DNA of 64,000 nt from Rugamonas aquatica (GTDB lineage Bacteria > Pseudomonadota > Gammaproteobacteria > Burkholderiales > Burkholderiaceae_D), in assembly GCF_009380215.1 (NCBI RefSeq), contig NZ_WHUG01000005.1, positions 248,001-312,000 on the forward strand, in the 5' to 3' direction. Both the position numbers and the translations under genes were made by a program. This document shows, one piece after another, positions 7,055-16,258 of this stretch (the first letter of the stretch is position 1; every line of letters begins with the position of its first letter). A model generated the notes under the pieces. The model made no database searches, had not been told where the DNA came from, and saw only the letters and a program-made list of their open reading frames with translations.

Positions 7055-8203
7055 ATCCATCTGCCCCGCTGCGGCCGCCGCCTTGGCGCGTGCGCCCAGC
7101 GGCGGCACCACCAGCGGCCGCGTGAACTGCGATGCGTCCATGTTGTAGAAGCGGCTGCCGCGCCCGGTCAGGTCGAGACGCTCGGTGGCGATCTTGAAGC
7201 GCTGGCGTATCAGCTCGGCCCATACGCCCTCGCCTTTCATGCGGGCGCCGAAGTCGCTGTCGTAGTCTTTGCCGCCGCGCATTTCACGCACGCGGTTCAT
7301 CACCCGCTTGGCGCGATCGGGAAAGTGCGCCTGCAACCATTGGTGAAACAAGGGCGCCACTTCCCACGGCAGGCGCAGCACGGTGTAGTGGGCGCTGACG
7401 GCGCCGGCTTCCTTGACCGCTTCCAGGATGCGCTCCAGATCAGGCTCCGTGATGAAGGGGATGATCGGCGCGATGCTCACCGCGACCGGTATGCCGGCGT
7501 CCGTCAGCGTGCGTATCATGCGCAGGCGGCGGGCAGGTGCGGCGGCGCGCGGTTCCAGCGTGCGCGAGATGGCCGGGTCCAGCGTGGTCAGCGTGATGGC
7601 GACGCCGGCCTGCTGCCGGGCCGCCATCGCCGACAGGATGTCGATATCGCGCTCGATCAGCGAGGACTTGGTGATCAGACCCACCGGGTGCTGGCATTCC
7701 TGCAGCACCTCCAGCACGCGGCGCGTGAGTTTGCGCTCGCGCTCGCAGGGCTGGTAGGCGTCCGTGTTGACGCCGAGGGCAATCGCGGACGGCTCGTAGG
7801 CAGCCTTGGCCAGCTCGCGCCGCAGCACTTCCGGCGCGTTGACCTTGGCGAAGATCTTGCTCTCGAAATCCATGCCCGGCGACAGGCCGAGGTAGCTGTG
7901 CGTGGGCCGCGCGAAGCAGTATATGCATCCGTGTTCGCAACCTCTGTACGGATTCAGCGATACGCTGAACGGCAAGTCCGGCGAGGCGTTGCGGCTGAGG
8001 ATGGATTTGCAGTACTCGTCCGTGACCACAGTCTTCAACGCGGAGGCTTCTTCCTCTTCGCGCTCCCAGCCGTCGTCGTAGGCGACGCGGGCTTTGACCT
8101 CGAACCTGCCCTGTAGGTTCGACACCGCGCCACGGCCTTTTTGCGCCTTCAGCGAAGGCGGCGGCAGCATCACTTGTTCATGGTTGTTTTCATCGTGGGA
8201 CAT
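7046..8203 (-). CDS. PA0069-family radical SAM protein, LexA-controlled
   Basis: A 385-residue protein with the [4Fe-4S] motif 'CEHGCIYC' (C89, C93, C96) embedded in 'NPYRGCEHGCIYCFARPTH', the hallmark of the SplB-like/PA0069 group. The N terminus 'LPPPSLKAQKGRGAVSN' is also family-typical. SplB itself repairs spore photoproduct, but the bacterial PA0069 group has no settled reaction. A near-perfect SOS box lies 14 bp upstream of the start, so the gene should be induced by DNA damage, which supports a repair-related or damage-response role. It is monocistronic, with converging neighbours on one side and the DUF2760 gene diverging on the other. Confidence 0.88.
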   Translation of the reverse strand: MSHDENNHEQVMLPPPSLKAQKGRGAVSNLQGRFEVKARVAYDDGWEREEEEASALKTVVTDEYCKSILSRNASPDLPFSVSLNPYRGCEHGCIYCFARPTHSYLGLSPGMDFESKIFAKVNAPEVLRRELAKAAYEPSAIALGVNTDAYQPCERERKLTRRVLEVLQECQHPVGLITKSSLIERDIDILSAMAARQQAGVAITLTTLDPAISRTLEPRAAAPARRLRMIRTLTDAGIPVAVSIAPIIPFITEPDLERILEAVKEAGAVSAHYTVLRLPWEVAPLFHQWLQAHFPDRAKRVMNRVREMRGGKDYDSDFGARMKGEGVWAELIRQRFKIATERLDLTGRGSRFYNMDASQFTRPLVVPPLGARAKAAAAAGQMDLF

Positions 8204-8216
8204 CGCGGCACCAAAC

Positions 8217-8236
8217 TACTGTATACATATACAGTA
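8217..8236. promoter_or_regulatory. LexA (SOS) box
   Basis: The 20-mer TACTGTATACATATACAGTA is a palindrome apart from the central bases and matches the proteobacterial LexA consensus CTG-N10-CAG with AT-alternating centre. It lies 14 bp before the radical SAM start codon, where LexA would block transcription. Confidence 0.85.
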
Positions 8237-8431
8237 TTCTAGGCGCTAAAAATGGCGATATCAAGCGAAATATCAATCTCGCGGACTTGCTGTCTTGGGG
8301 ACAACGTGGTCAAGCTGGTATCATGCGGGCTTCCGGGGGAAGGACTTTCCCCGCGCCACGCGCGCCCCCACCCACGCATCGCCAGGATGCCGCCGATGCG
8401 GTATCCCGGCTCACCCAATACGAGCACACAC

Positions 8432-9019
8432 ATGAACAACTCGACTCAACCATTGCCGTCTTTTTTTAGCCGGATTTCCATCGCGATCGGCGCGTTCTTC
8501 CGCGCCCTGTCCGACGCCGAATACGCAGCGCGCCTGACGCGCATCGACGACGCGCCGCAACCAGCCGCCGCACCTGTCGCCGCGCCGGCTCCAGCACCTG
8601 CTCCAGCACCAGCGCCTGCGCCGACGCCTCTGCGCGTCGCCACGCCGGATGCCGCCTTGCAGCTGCTTGGCTTGTTCCAGCGCGAAGCGCGCCTGATCGA
8701 CTTCACGCAAGAAAACCTGAGCGCCTATTCCGACGCCGACATCGGCGCCGCCGCGCGCGTGGTGCATGAAGGTTGCAGCAAAGTGCTGCGCGAGCACTTC
8801 ACCATCGAAGCGGTGCGCAGCGAGGCCGAAGGCAGCCGCATCGTGCTGGAAGAAGGCTTCGACGCCAGCGCCGTGCGCCTGACCGGCAACGTGGTCGGCA
8901 GCGCGCCGTTCCGTGGCGCCTTGAGCCATCGCGGCTGGCGCGCTTCCAACGTGCGTCTGCCGAAACTGGCCGAAGCACATGACGCAGCCATCCTGGCGCC
9001 GGCGGAGGTGGAATTATGA
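8432..9019 (+). CDS. DUF2760 domain protein, partner of Hsp70-like proteins
   Basis: A 195-residue protein starting 'MNNSTQPLPSFF'. It has a short N-terminal region ('IAIGAFFRALSDAEYAARL'), a proline/alanine linker of repeated AP dipeptides (about residues 53-70), and a C-terminal domain rich in charged residues ('EARLIDFTQENLSAYSDADI', 'LEEGFDASAVRLTGN'). This C-terminal part matches what I know of DUF2760, found beside Hsp70-like genes in proteobacteria. The stop overlaps the first Hsp70 start by 4 bp, indicating an obligate operon. No biochemical function is established. A role as cofactor or adaptor for the two Hsp70-like ATPases is an inference. Confidence 0.78.
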   Translation: MNNSTQPLPSFFSRISIAIGAFFRALSDAEYAARLTRIDDAPQPAAAPVAAPAPAPAPAPAPAPTPLRVATPDAALQLLGLFQREARLIDFTQENLSAYSDADIGAAARVVHEGCSKVLREHFTIEAVRSEAEGSRIVLEEGFDASAVRLTGNVVGSAPFRGALSHRGWRASNVRLPKLAEAHDAAILAPAEVEL

Positions 9020-10866
9020 GCGACCCACGCTACGCCATCGGCATCGACCTTGGCACCACGCACAGCGCGCTGTCCTATGTGGACTTGGGCGCCAGCGACG
9101 GCGAGAAAACCCAGCACGGCGTGCTGGCCATTCCGCAGCTGACCGCACCGGGCACGGTGGAAGACCTGCCGCTGCTGCCGTCCTTCCTTTACCTGCCGCA
9201 CGCGGACGAACTGGCGCCGGGCGAATTGAGCCTGCCGTGGCCACAATCCGAACAAGAACAAACCGGCGTGGCCGGCGAGATGGCGCGCAGCCGTGGCGCC
9301 ACCACGCCTATCCGCCTGGTCTCCAGCGCCAAAAGCTGGTTGAGCCATCCTGGCGTCGACCGCCGCTCCGCCCTGCTGCCGAACGACGCGCCGGAAGAAG
9401 TGACGCGCGTCTCGCCGCTGGAAGCATCGACCCGCTATCTGACGCATCTGCGCCAGGCATGGGAGCAAGCCTATCCTGACGCGCCGTTCGGCGAACAGGC
9501 AGTGACGGTGACGATTCCCGCATCGTTCGACCCGGGCGCGCGCGAACTGACAGCCGAAGCGGCACGCGCCGCCGGCTACACCAACCTCACCTTGCTGGAA
9601 GAGCCGCAAGCGGCCCTGTACAGCTGGATCCAGGGCAGCGAAGGCCGCTGGCGCAAGGAAGTCAAGCCGGGCGACATCATCCTCGTGGTCGACGTCGGCG
9701 GCGGCACCAGCGACTTCTCGCTGATCGCCGTGCTGGAACGCGACGGCGTGCTGGAACCGCACCGCATCGCAGTGGGCGACCACATTCTGCTCGGCGGCGA
9801 CAATATGGATCTGGCGCTGGCGCATCTGGTGGCGCGCAAGCTGGCCGCCAACGGCACGCAGCTCGACGCATGGCAAATGCGCGCGCTGACCTACGGCTGC
9901 CGCAGCGCCAAGGAAAAACTGCTGGCCGACGCCAGCGTCGACACCTGGCCTATCGTGGTGCCGAGCCGTGGCTCGAAACTGATCGGCGGTTCGATCCGCA
10001 CCGAACTGACGCGCGACGAAGTCACCACCTTCATCCTCGACGGCTTCTTCCCGCAGGTGGATGCGGCGGCACGTCCGGCGGTGCGCACGCGCGCAGGCCT
10101 TACGCAGCTTGGCCTGCCGTATGCGCAGGACGCGGGCATCACGCGCCATCTTGCTGCATTCCTGGCACGCCAGGTCGGTGCGACCAGCGAACTGGAAGGC
10201 TACGCCGGCAAGCAGAACGCCGACGCCACTTTCCTGCATCCGACTGCGGTGCTGTTCAACGGTGGCGTGTTCAAGTCGGAGCTGCTGGCGCAGCGCGTCA
10301 TGAGCGCCATCAACGACTGGCTGTACATGGAAGGCTCCGAGCCTGCGCGCATGCTCGGCGGCGCGGACCTGGACCTGGCCGTGGCGCGCGGCGCGGCTTA
10401 CTACTCGTATGTGCGTCGCGGCAGCGGCGTACGCATACGCGGCGGCACGGCGCGCGCCTACTACGTGGCGATCGAATCGTCGATGCCGGCGATTCCAGGC
10501 ATGGAGCCGCCTATCCAGGCGCTGTGCGTGGCGCCGTTCGGCATGGAAGAAGGCAGCGAGATCGAATTGCCGAATCAGGAATTCGGCCTGGTGGTCGGCG
10601 AGCCTGTGCAGTTCCGCTTCTTCGGTTCGTCGGTGCGCCGTCAGGACCAGATCGGCGACCTGCTGGACTTCTGGGGTCCCGATGAGCTGATCGAGATGAA
10701 CGAGATCCAGGCGACGCTGTCGCCGGAAGGCCGTCTGGCCGGCGACGTGGCGCAGGTTCGCCTGCATGCGATGGCGACCGAATCGGGCACGCTGGAACTG
10801 CTGGCAGTGGCCAACGACGGCCAGCGCTGGAAGGTGGAGTTCGACGTGCGCACCGGCGCAGCGTAA
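9016..10866 (+). CDS. Hsp70-family protein (first of pair)
   Basis: A 616-residue Hsp70/actin-fold ATPase. Phosphate 1 is 'IGIDLGTTHSALS' (about residues 8-20), phosphate 2 is 'VVDVGGGTSDFS' (about 224-235), and the adenosine region is 'LFNGGVFKSELL'. The 'LLEEPQAALYSW' segment replaces the DnaK 'INEPTAAALAYG'. The C-terminal part is shorter than DnaK's substrate-binding region and lacks an obvious lid. By family it is an ATP-driven chaperone-like protein, distinct from DnaK and HscA. Translation is coupled to the DUF2760 gene upstream, and the second Hsp70 starts 16 bp downstream. No dnaJ or grpE lies nearby. Confidence 0.9.
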   Translation: MSDPRYAIGIDLGTTHSALSYVDLGASDGEKTQHGVLAIPQLTAPGTVEDLPLLPSFLYLPHADELAPGELSLPWPQSEQEQTGVAGEMARSRGATTPIRLVSSAKSWLSHPGVDRRSALLPNDAPEEVTRVSPLEASTRYLTHLRQAWEQAYPDAPFGEQAVTVTIPASFDPGARELTAEAARAAGYTNLTLLEEPQAALYSWIQGSEGRWRKEVKPGDIILVVDVGGGTSDFSLIAVLERDGVLEPHRIAVGDHILLGGDNMDLALAHLVARKLAANGTQLDAWQMRALTYGCRSAKEKLLADASVDTWPIVVPSRGSKLIGGSIRTELTRDEVTTFILDGFFPQVDAAARPAVRTRAGLTQLGLPYAQDAGITRHLAAFLARQVGATSELEGYAGKQNADATFLHPTAVLFNGGVFKSELLAQRVMSAINDWLYMEGSEPARMLGGADLDLAVARGAAYYSYVRRGSGVRIRGGTARAYYVAIESSMPAIPGMEPPIQALCVAPFGMEEGSEIELPNQEFGLVVGEPVQFRFFGSSVRRQDQIGDLLDFWGPDELIEMNEIQATLSPEGRLAGDVAQVRLHAMATESGTLELLAVANDGQRWKVEFDVRTGAA

Positions 10867-10882
10867 GCATCGCTGCCTGAGC

Positions 10883-13777
10883 ATGAGTCAATACGTCGTC
10901 AGCATCGACCTGGGCACCACCAATACGGTGCTCGCTTACGCGGAGCCGGGCAGCGCGCAGATACGCCTGTTCGAGATCGAGCAGCTGGTGGCGCCCGGTG
11001 AGGTTGCTGCGGGCGCGCTGCTGCCGTCCCTGCGCTACCACCCGGCGCAGGGTGAGCTGGCGGACGGCGATCTGCAACTGCCGTGGCCTGCCGAGGATGT
11101 GGCGGGCCTGTCGCAGGTCGTCGTCGGCAGCCTGGCGCGCAAGCTGGGGGCGCAGGTACCGGGGCGCCTGGTTTCCAGCGCCAAGAGCTGGCTGTCGCAT
11201 CCGCATGTGGACCGCACCGCGCCGATACTGCCGTGGGGCGCGGAGGCCGATGTGGCCAAGGTGTCGCCGGTCGCGGCCAGCGCTTCCTATCTGGCGCATG
11301 TGCGCGCTGCGTGGAACGCGCGCTTCCCTGCGCATCCGCTTGAGCACCAGCAGCTGGTACTGACGATACCTGCTTCATTTGACGAAGGCGCGCGCGCGCT
11401 GACGCTGGAGGCTGCGCGCATGGCCGGCCTGGCCAGCCTGCGTTTGCTGGAGGAACCGCAGGCAGCCTTCTACGACTGGCTGTACCGCCAGCGCGCAACG
11501 CTGGCCGCCGATCTGACGGATACGCGCCTGGTGCTGATCTGCGATGTCGGCGGCGGCACTACCGACTTCAGTTTAATCAAAGTCGACATGGCCGACGGCC
11601 AGCCGCAGATCAGCCGCATCGGCGTCGGCAACCACCTGATACTCGGCGGCGACAATATGGACCTGGCGCTGGCGCATCTGGTCGAGGCACGCATGGCGTC
11701 GGCGGCCGGGGATGGCGCGGCGCCGGCACGCTTGTCGGCCAGCCGTTTGTCGCAACTGGCGGAGCGCTGCCGGGCCGCGAAGGAACTGCTGCTGGCGGCC
11801 GACGCGCCGGAAAGCACCACTGTCACGCTGCTCGGCTCCGGCTCGCGCCTGATCGGCGGCTCACGCTCCGCCGACCTGACGCGTGATGAAGTCGCGGAGC
11901 TGGTGGTAGATGGTTTCTTCCCCTTGAATGAAACGCAGGAAGCCGCGCGGCGCGGCCGTGGCGCGATCGTGGAGTTCGGCCTGCCCTACGCCAGCGACGC
12001 CGCCATCACGCGCCACCTTGCCAGCTTCCTGCGCCAGCACGCGGCAGCCGCGCGCGAGGCGCTGGGCATACCGGCCGACGACAGCACCAACATCCCCATT
12101 CCCGACTCGCTGCTGCTCAACGGCGGAGTGTTCCGCGCGGACGCGCTGGCCAGCCGGCTTGAAGCCACGCTGGCCAACTGGCGCGGACAAGGCCTGAACG
12201 TTCTGCACAACGACAATCCCGATGTAGCGGTAGCGCGCGGCGGCGTCGCCTACGCACTGGGCCAGGCGGGGCAAGCGCCGGTGATCGGCGGCGGCTCGCC
12301 GCGCAGCTACTTCCTGCTGCTCGACGACGAAGCACGCCCTGACAAGCCACGCCGCGCCATCTGCATCCTGCCACGCGGCAGCGTGGAGAACCGCGAAATC
12401 CTGCTGACCGACCGCACCTTCGCGCTGCGCGTCGGGCGGCCGGTGCGCTTCCATCTCGCCTCATCGATCGCCGAAGCGGCAACGCCGCAAGCCGGTGAGC
12501 TGGTCGAACTGCAACCCGATGAATACGTCCAGCTTCCGCCTATCGCCACGGTCCTGCGCGACAGCAGCGCCACCGATGCGCGCAAGGAGATCCCTGTACA
12601 ACTGGCCGCCACGCTGAGTGAAGTCGGTACGTTGGATGTGCATTGCGTCGCCATCGAAGGCGCACAACGCTGGCTGCTGGAGTTCCAGCTACGCGGCGAC
12701 GCTGCCGCCATCGACGGCGACGGCGACACCGACGCCGCAGCACCACAGGAAGCGCCAATGCCCGCAGGCTTCGACGCCGCCATCGAAAAGATAGACCGCA
12801 TCTTCGGCAGCCGCGCGCAGCAGGTGGATGTGAAGGAAGTGAAGCAGTTGCGCACGCAGCTCGAACACCTGCTGGGCAGCCGCGAAAGCTGGGCCACGCC
12901 GCTGCTGCGCCGCCTGTTCGATGCCTTGATCCAGCGCGCCAAAGGCCGCCGTCGCTCGTCCGAACATGAGCGCGCGTGGCTGAACCTGACCGGCTACTGC
13001 CTGCGTCCCGGCTTCGGCTACACGCTGGACGAGTGGCGCATCGAGCAGCTATGGGCGATGTTCGACACCGGCGTCCAGCACCACAAGGACAGCCAGGTCT
13101 GCGCCGAATGGTGGACGCTGTGGCGTCGCGTGGCCGGCGGCCTGAGTGTGGAAGCGCAGTTGCGCGTGCTGGACGATTTCGCCTTCAACGTGCAGGCCGA
13201 CGATCAGGAACGCGGACGCCGTCCGCACACGCTGGTCAACGGCAGCGAGGAAGACATGCTGCGCCTGGGCGCATCGCTGGAGCGCATCCCCGGCAACTAC
13301 AAGGCCGAAATCGGCGCGTGGATGCTGGGCCAGTTGCAGGCCGCGACCAAGGCCGCAGCGAAAGCCGCCGTCAACAAAACACGCAGCGGCGCCGATGCCG
13401 CAGGCAAGGCCGAAGCGGCACAGGCTCGCTTCCTGTGGGGCCTGAGCCGGGTCGGTGCGCGCCAGCCTTTCCACGGCAGCGCGCATGACGTGGTGGAGAC
13501 TGCCGTGGTCGAGCAATGGCTGGCGGTTATTCTGTCGCTGGATTGGAAGAAGGTGGAGCCGGCCGGTTTCGCCGCAGCCCATCTGGCGCGCATGACGGGC
13601 GACCGTTCTCGCGATATCGGCGAAGCGCTGCGGGCCGACATCCTGCGTCGCCTTGCCGCCGTTGGTGCCCCCTCCAACTGGAGCGCGATGGTGCGCGAGG
13701 TGGTGCAGCTCGATCAGGCCGACGAGAAGCGCATGCTGGGCGAAGCCCTGCCGCCGGGTCTAAAGCTGATCGCCTGA
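10883..13777 (+). CDS. Hsp70-family protein with long C-terminal extension (DUF3731-like)
   Basis: A 964-residue protein. The start 'MSQYVVSIDLGTTNTVLA' at 10883 gives the normal Hsp70 N terminus; a longer in-frame extension runs into the previous gene. The nucleotide-binding domain carries 'SIDLGTTNT', 'ICDVGGGTTDFS' and 'LLNGGVFRADAL'. After about residue 650 it continues for some 300 residues unlike DnaK, rich in helices and tryptophans ('RRLFDALIQRAKGRRRS', 'FLWGLSRVGARQPFHG'), which I associate with DUF3731. It is homologous to the preceding protein, so the pair probably arose by duplication. The 3' end overlaps the convergent DTW gene by 18 bp. The extension may bind a specific client. 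Confidence 0.88.
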   Translation: MSQYVVSIDLGTTNTVLAYAEPGSAQIRLFEIEQLVAPGEVAAGALLPSLRYHPAQGELADGDLQLPWPAEDVAGLSQVVVGSLARKLGAQVPGRLVSSAKSWLSHPHVDRTAPILPWGAEADVAKVSPVAASASYLAHVRAAWNARFPAHPLEHQQLVLTIPASFDEGARALTLEAARMAGLASLRLLEEPQAAFYDWLYRQRATLAADLTDTRLVLICDVGGGTTDFSLIKVDMADGQPQISRIGVGNHLILGGDNMDLALAHLVEARMASAAGDGAAPARLSASRLSQLAERCRAAKELLLAADAPESTTVTLLGSGSRLIGGSRSADLTRDEVAELVVDGFFPLNETQEAARRGRGAIVEFGLPYASDAAITRHLASFLRQHAAAAREALGIPADDSTNIPIPDSLLLNGGVFRADALASRLEATLANWRGQGLNVLHNDNPDVAVARGGVAYALGQAGQAPVIGGGSPRSYFLLLDDEARPDKPRRAICILPRGSVENREILLTDRTFALRVGRPVRFHLASSIAEAATPQAGELVELQPDEYVQLPPIATVLRDSSATDARKEIPVQLAATLSEVGTLDVHCVAIEGAQRWLLEFQLRGDAAAIDGDGDTDAAAPQEAPMPAGFDAAIEKIDRIFGSRAQQVDVKEVKQLRTQLEHLLGSRESWATPLLRRLFDALIQRAKGRRRSSEHERAWLNLTGYCLRPGFGYTLDEWRIEQLWAMFDTGVQHHKDSQVCAEWWTLWRRVAGGLSVEAQLRVLDDFAFNVQADDQERGRRPHTLVNGSEEDMLRLGASLERIPGNYKAEIGAWMLGQLQAATKAAAKAAVNKTRSGADAAGKAEAAQARFLWGLSRVGARQPFHGSAHDVVETAVVEQWLAVILSLDWKKVEPAGFAAAHLARMTGDRSRDIGEALRADILRRLAAVGAPSNWSAMVREVVQLDQADEKRMLGEALPPGLKLIA

Positions 13778-14422
13778 CGGCGGGCGCGCAACGTAGCCCG
13801 CCTGCTGCGCGACGAAGCCGTCGAAGGCGTCGATCAGCGGATTGAATTTATTTATATCGTTTTCCAGCTGGGCCAGCGCGTAGACGGTGGCCTCCAGCGT
13901 GGACAGCTGGTCCGGCAGATGCGCCTTGCGGATCAGGTAGTGCGACGGCGGCGTGTCACGCAAGGGCAGGCGCGGAAGGCTTTGCAGCGCCGGATTCAGA
14001 TACAGCATCTTGCGGCTTTTGCGCCAGGTTCCATCCAACACTACCAGCCGCAGATCCTGCGGCGCCTGCAGCCACTCCGCATCGAAGGGCTGCGCTGCGG
14101 CCAGGCCCAGCGACTTGTCCTCCACCGTATCAGGATACAGCAGCACGCTGCGCCGCTCAGGCGACAGCAGCTCTTGCAGACGCTCCGGTGCGAACGCCTC
14201 CCCTACTTCCAACCGGCTGCTGGACAGACTCAGATGCAGCAGGCGCGCGCTGCCCTTGGCGTTGTTCACTTCCATCGGGTGTTGAAGGATCAGCACCTCC
14301 ACCTGGTTCGGCAAAGCCGCGACCCAGCGGCAGATGCAGGTCTGCTGCGGACGCAGGCACGCGGCGCAGTGCGCGCGCGTGGAACGTGGAGTGGGAGGTG
14401 TGGATGAAGCGGCGGTCGTCAT
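13760..14422 (-). CDS. DTW-domain tRNA-uridine aminocarboxypropyltransferase
   Basis: A 220-residue protein with the signature 'VLDGTWRKSRKM', where D-G-T-W is the family-defining site. A cysteine cluster near the N terminus ('CAACLRPQQTCIC') is typical of metal-binding DTW proteins. Characterised members (TapT/YfiP) transfer the aminocarboxypropyl group of SAM to a uridine in the tRNA variable loop, giving acp3U. Length and motif order fit. It is a single gene between the convergent Hsp70 gene and the chemoreceptor gene 21 bp downstream on the same strand. Confidence 0.85.
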   Translation of the reverse strand: MTTAASSTPPTPRSTRAHCAACLRPQQTCICRWVAALPNQVEVLILQHPMEVNNAKGSARLLHLSLSSSRLEVGEAFAPERLQELLSPERRSVLLYPDTVEDKSLGLAAAQPFDAEWLQAPQDLRLVVLDGTWRKSRKMLYLNPALQSLPRLPLRDTPPSHYLIRKAHLPDQLSTLEATVYALAQLENDINKFNPLIDAFDGFVAQQAGYVARPPSGDQL

Positions 14423-14443
14423 AGACCGCCATTGTACCGAAGC

Positions 14444-16153
14444 TTAGAATTCTTCCCAGCCGTCCGATTCGCTGGAGGCCACCGTCGCGCGCTTGGGCGC
14501 GGCCGCCAACGCTTTCCTGGCCGGTGCGGCTACCGTCGGCGCAGGACGCGTCTTCGGCGCTGCGGCGCGTGGCCGCGCATGCGGCAGGGCTGGCGTCTTC
14601 ATCGCCATCTGCACCGCATCCAGCTTGAACACGCTGACCACGTCGGCCAGCTTGGCCGACTGCTCCTGCATCGATTCCGCCGCCGCTGCGGCCTGCTCCA
14701 CCAGCGCCGCGTTCTGCTGCGTCACCTGGTCCATCTGGGTGATCGCATCGTTCACCTGGGCGATGCCGATGCTCTGTTCTTCGCTGGCGTTGCTGATCTG
14801 GTTCATGATCTGCGTCACGCGGCCGATGCTGTCGACGATCTCGCTCATGGTCTGGCCAGCCTTGTCGACCAGGTCGGAACCCAGCGCCACCTTCTGCACC
14901 GAATCGTCGATCAAGCCTTTGATGTCCTTGGCTGCGGCGGCCGAGCGCTGCGCCAGATTGCGCACTTCGGATGCCACGACCGCGAAGCCCCGCCCCTGCT
15001 CGCCCGCGCGCGCGGCCTCCACCGCAGCGTTCAGCGCCAGGATATTGGTCTGGAAGGCGATGCCGTCGATGACCGAAATGATGTCGACGATCTTGCGCGA
15101 CGAATCGTTGATCGATCCCATCGTGTGAACCACCTCGCCCACGACAGCACCGCCACGGCTGGCGATCTCCGATGCGCTGACGGCCAGCTTGTTGGCTTCG
15201 CGAGCATTTTCAGCGTTGAAGCGCACGGTGGACGTCAGCTGCTCCATCGAGGATGCAGTCTCCTGCAGCGAGCTGGCTTGTTCCTCGGTGCGCGAGGACA
15301 GGTCGTGGTTACCGGCGGCGATCTCGGAGGACGCGTGGGCCATCAGATCCGTCCCACTGCGAACTTGACCTACGATATTAACCAGGTTCGTGTTCATGTT
15401 CTTCAGGGCGGTCATCAGCTGGCCGGTTTCATCGCTGCTGCCGACCGGGATGTCGCTGGTCAGGTCGCCCGACGATACCGTCTCCGCCACCTTCACCGCT
15501 TCGTTGATCGGCTGCGTGATGGTGCGCGTGATCCACCAGGCAGCGGTAACACCGAGGATAATCGCGGCCACGCCCAGCAGCATGAGCAGCGTGCGGCCGC
15601 TGGTGTACTGGTGCTGGATGTCGACTGCCGCCTGATCGAGCAAGGCGCCCTGGCGGTCGGCGAATTTTTTCAGCGCGTCGAGGTAGAGGGTGCGGCTCTG
15701 CGCCATGTCACCCTCGTAAAGCTTCTTGCCCTTTTCCAGATCGCCAGCGTTCTTGGCGGCGAAGACGGACTTGCGGATCTCGGTGTAGGCTTTGCGGGTC
15801 TCCAGCACCTTTTGGAACAGGGGCTTGAGTTCTTCGTCTTCTATGTCGGCGCCGATCTGGTCCTGGATCTTGGTAGCGCGGCCGGAGGATTCGGCCATCA
15901 TGCCTTCAAGCGTCTTCTGGTCGGCGGCATCGGCCACCATCCATGCGCCGGTGGTGCGGGCGGCGTTCACTTCGATGATCTTGCCCCACTCCGCGATCAA
16001 CCGCTCGTCGCGGATCTTCACGTTAATCATGTGATCGGTCATCGCGCTGGCACTGCTTAGCCGCAGGATGCCGATAATCGTCATCGCGGTCAGCAGTAAC
16101 AGGATGAGCGAGAAACCGAAGCCGAGGCGTGTGCCAATTTTCAGGTTGTTCAT
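14444..16153 (-). CDS. Methyl-accepting chemotaxis protein with C-terminal CheR tether
   Basis: A 569-residue chemoreceptor. TM1 is about residues 10-30, followed by a roughly 160-residue four-helix-bundle ligand domain, TM2 ('LLMLLGVAAIILGVTAAWW'), a HAMP domain and a long signalling coiled coil with the conserved hairpin tip around 'VEAARAGEQGRGFAVVASE'. The start at 16153 begins 'MNNLKIGTRLGFG', the usual form. The C terminus ends in GWEEF after a flexible Ala/Pro-rich linker, matching the xWxxF tether that recruits CheR and CheB. The ligand is unknown. It signals to CheA/CheW encoded elsewhere. Confidence 0.93.
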   Translation of the reverse strand: MNNLKIGTRLGFGFSLILLLLTAMTIIGILRLSSASAMTDHMINVKIRDERLIAEWGKIIEVNAARTTGAWMVADAADQKTLEGMMAESSGRATKIQDQIGADIEDEELKPLFQKVLETRKAYTEIRKSVFAAKNAGDLEKGKKLYEGDMAQSRTLYLDALKKFADRQGALLDQAAVDIQHQYTSGRTLLMLLGVAAIILGVTAAWWITRTITQPINEAVKVAETVSSGDLTSDIPVGSSDETGQLMTALKNMNTNLVNIVGQVRSGTDLMAHASSEIAAGNHDLSSRTEEQASSLQETASSMEQLTSTVRFNAENAREANKLAVSASEIASRGGAVVGEVVHTMGSINDSSRKIVDIISVIDGIAFQTNILALNAAVEAARAGEQGRGFAVVASEVRNLAQRSAAAAKDIKGLIDDSVQKVALGSDLVDKAGQTMSEIVDSIGRVTQIMNQISNASEEQSIGIAQVNDAITQMDQVTQQNAALVEQAAAAAESMQEQSAKLADVVSVFKLDAVQMAMKTPALPHARPRAAAPKTRPAPTVAAPARKALAAAPKRATVASSESDGWEEF

Positions 16154-16258
16154 AGCTGCCCTCAAAGCGGATGTGAAGAAACTCTCTAATCCATCCTAGC
16201 ACCATTTGAGGCGAAACTGTAGCTCTAAAGGAAATATTTTTTTTGAGCAATATGACCT

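Noticed and set aside
8579..8636. AP-dipeptide repeat in the DUF2760 gene as a tandem repeat or recombination site
   Set aside because: It encodes a proline/alanine linker between two parts of one protein; such coding repeats are common and need no mobile element.
8725..10884. Long minus-strand frame opposite the DUF2760 and first Hsp70 genes
   Set aside because: Shadow of high-GC coding sequence: repetitive Arg/His/Ala composition, and the opposite strand encodes an obvious Hsp70.
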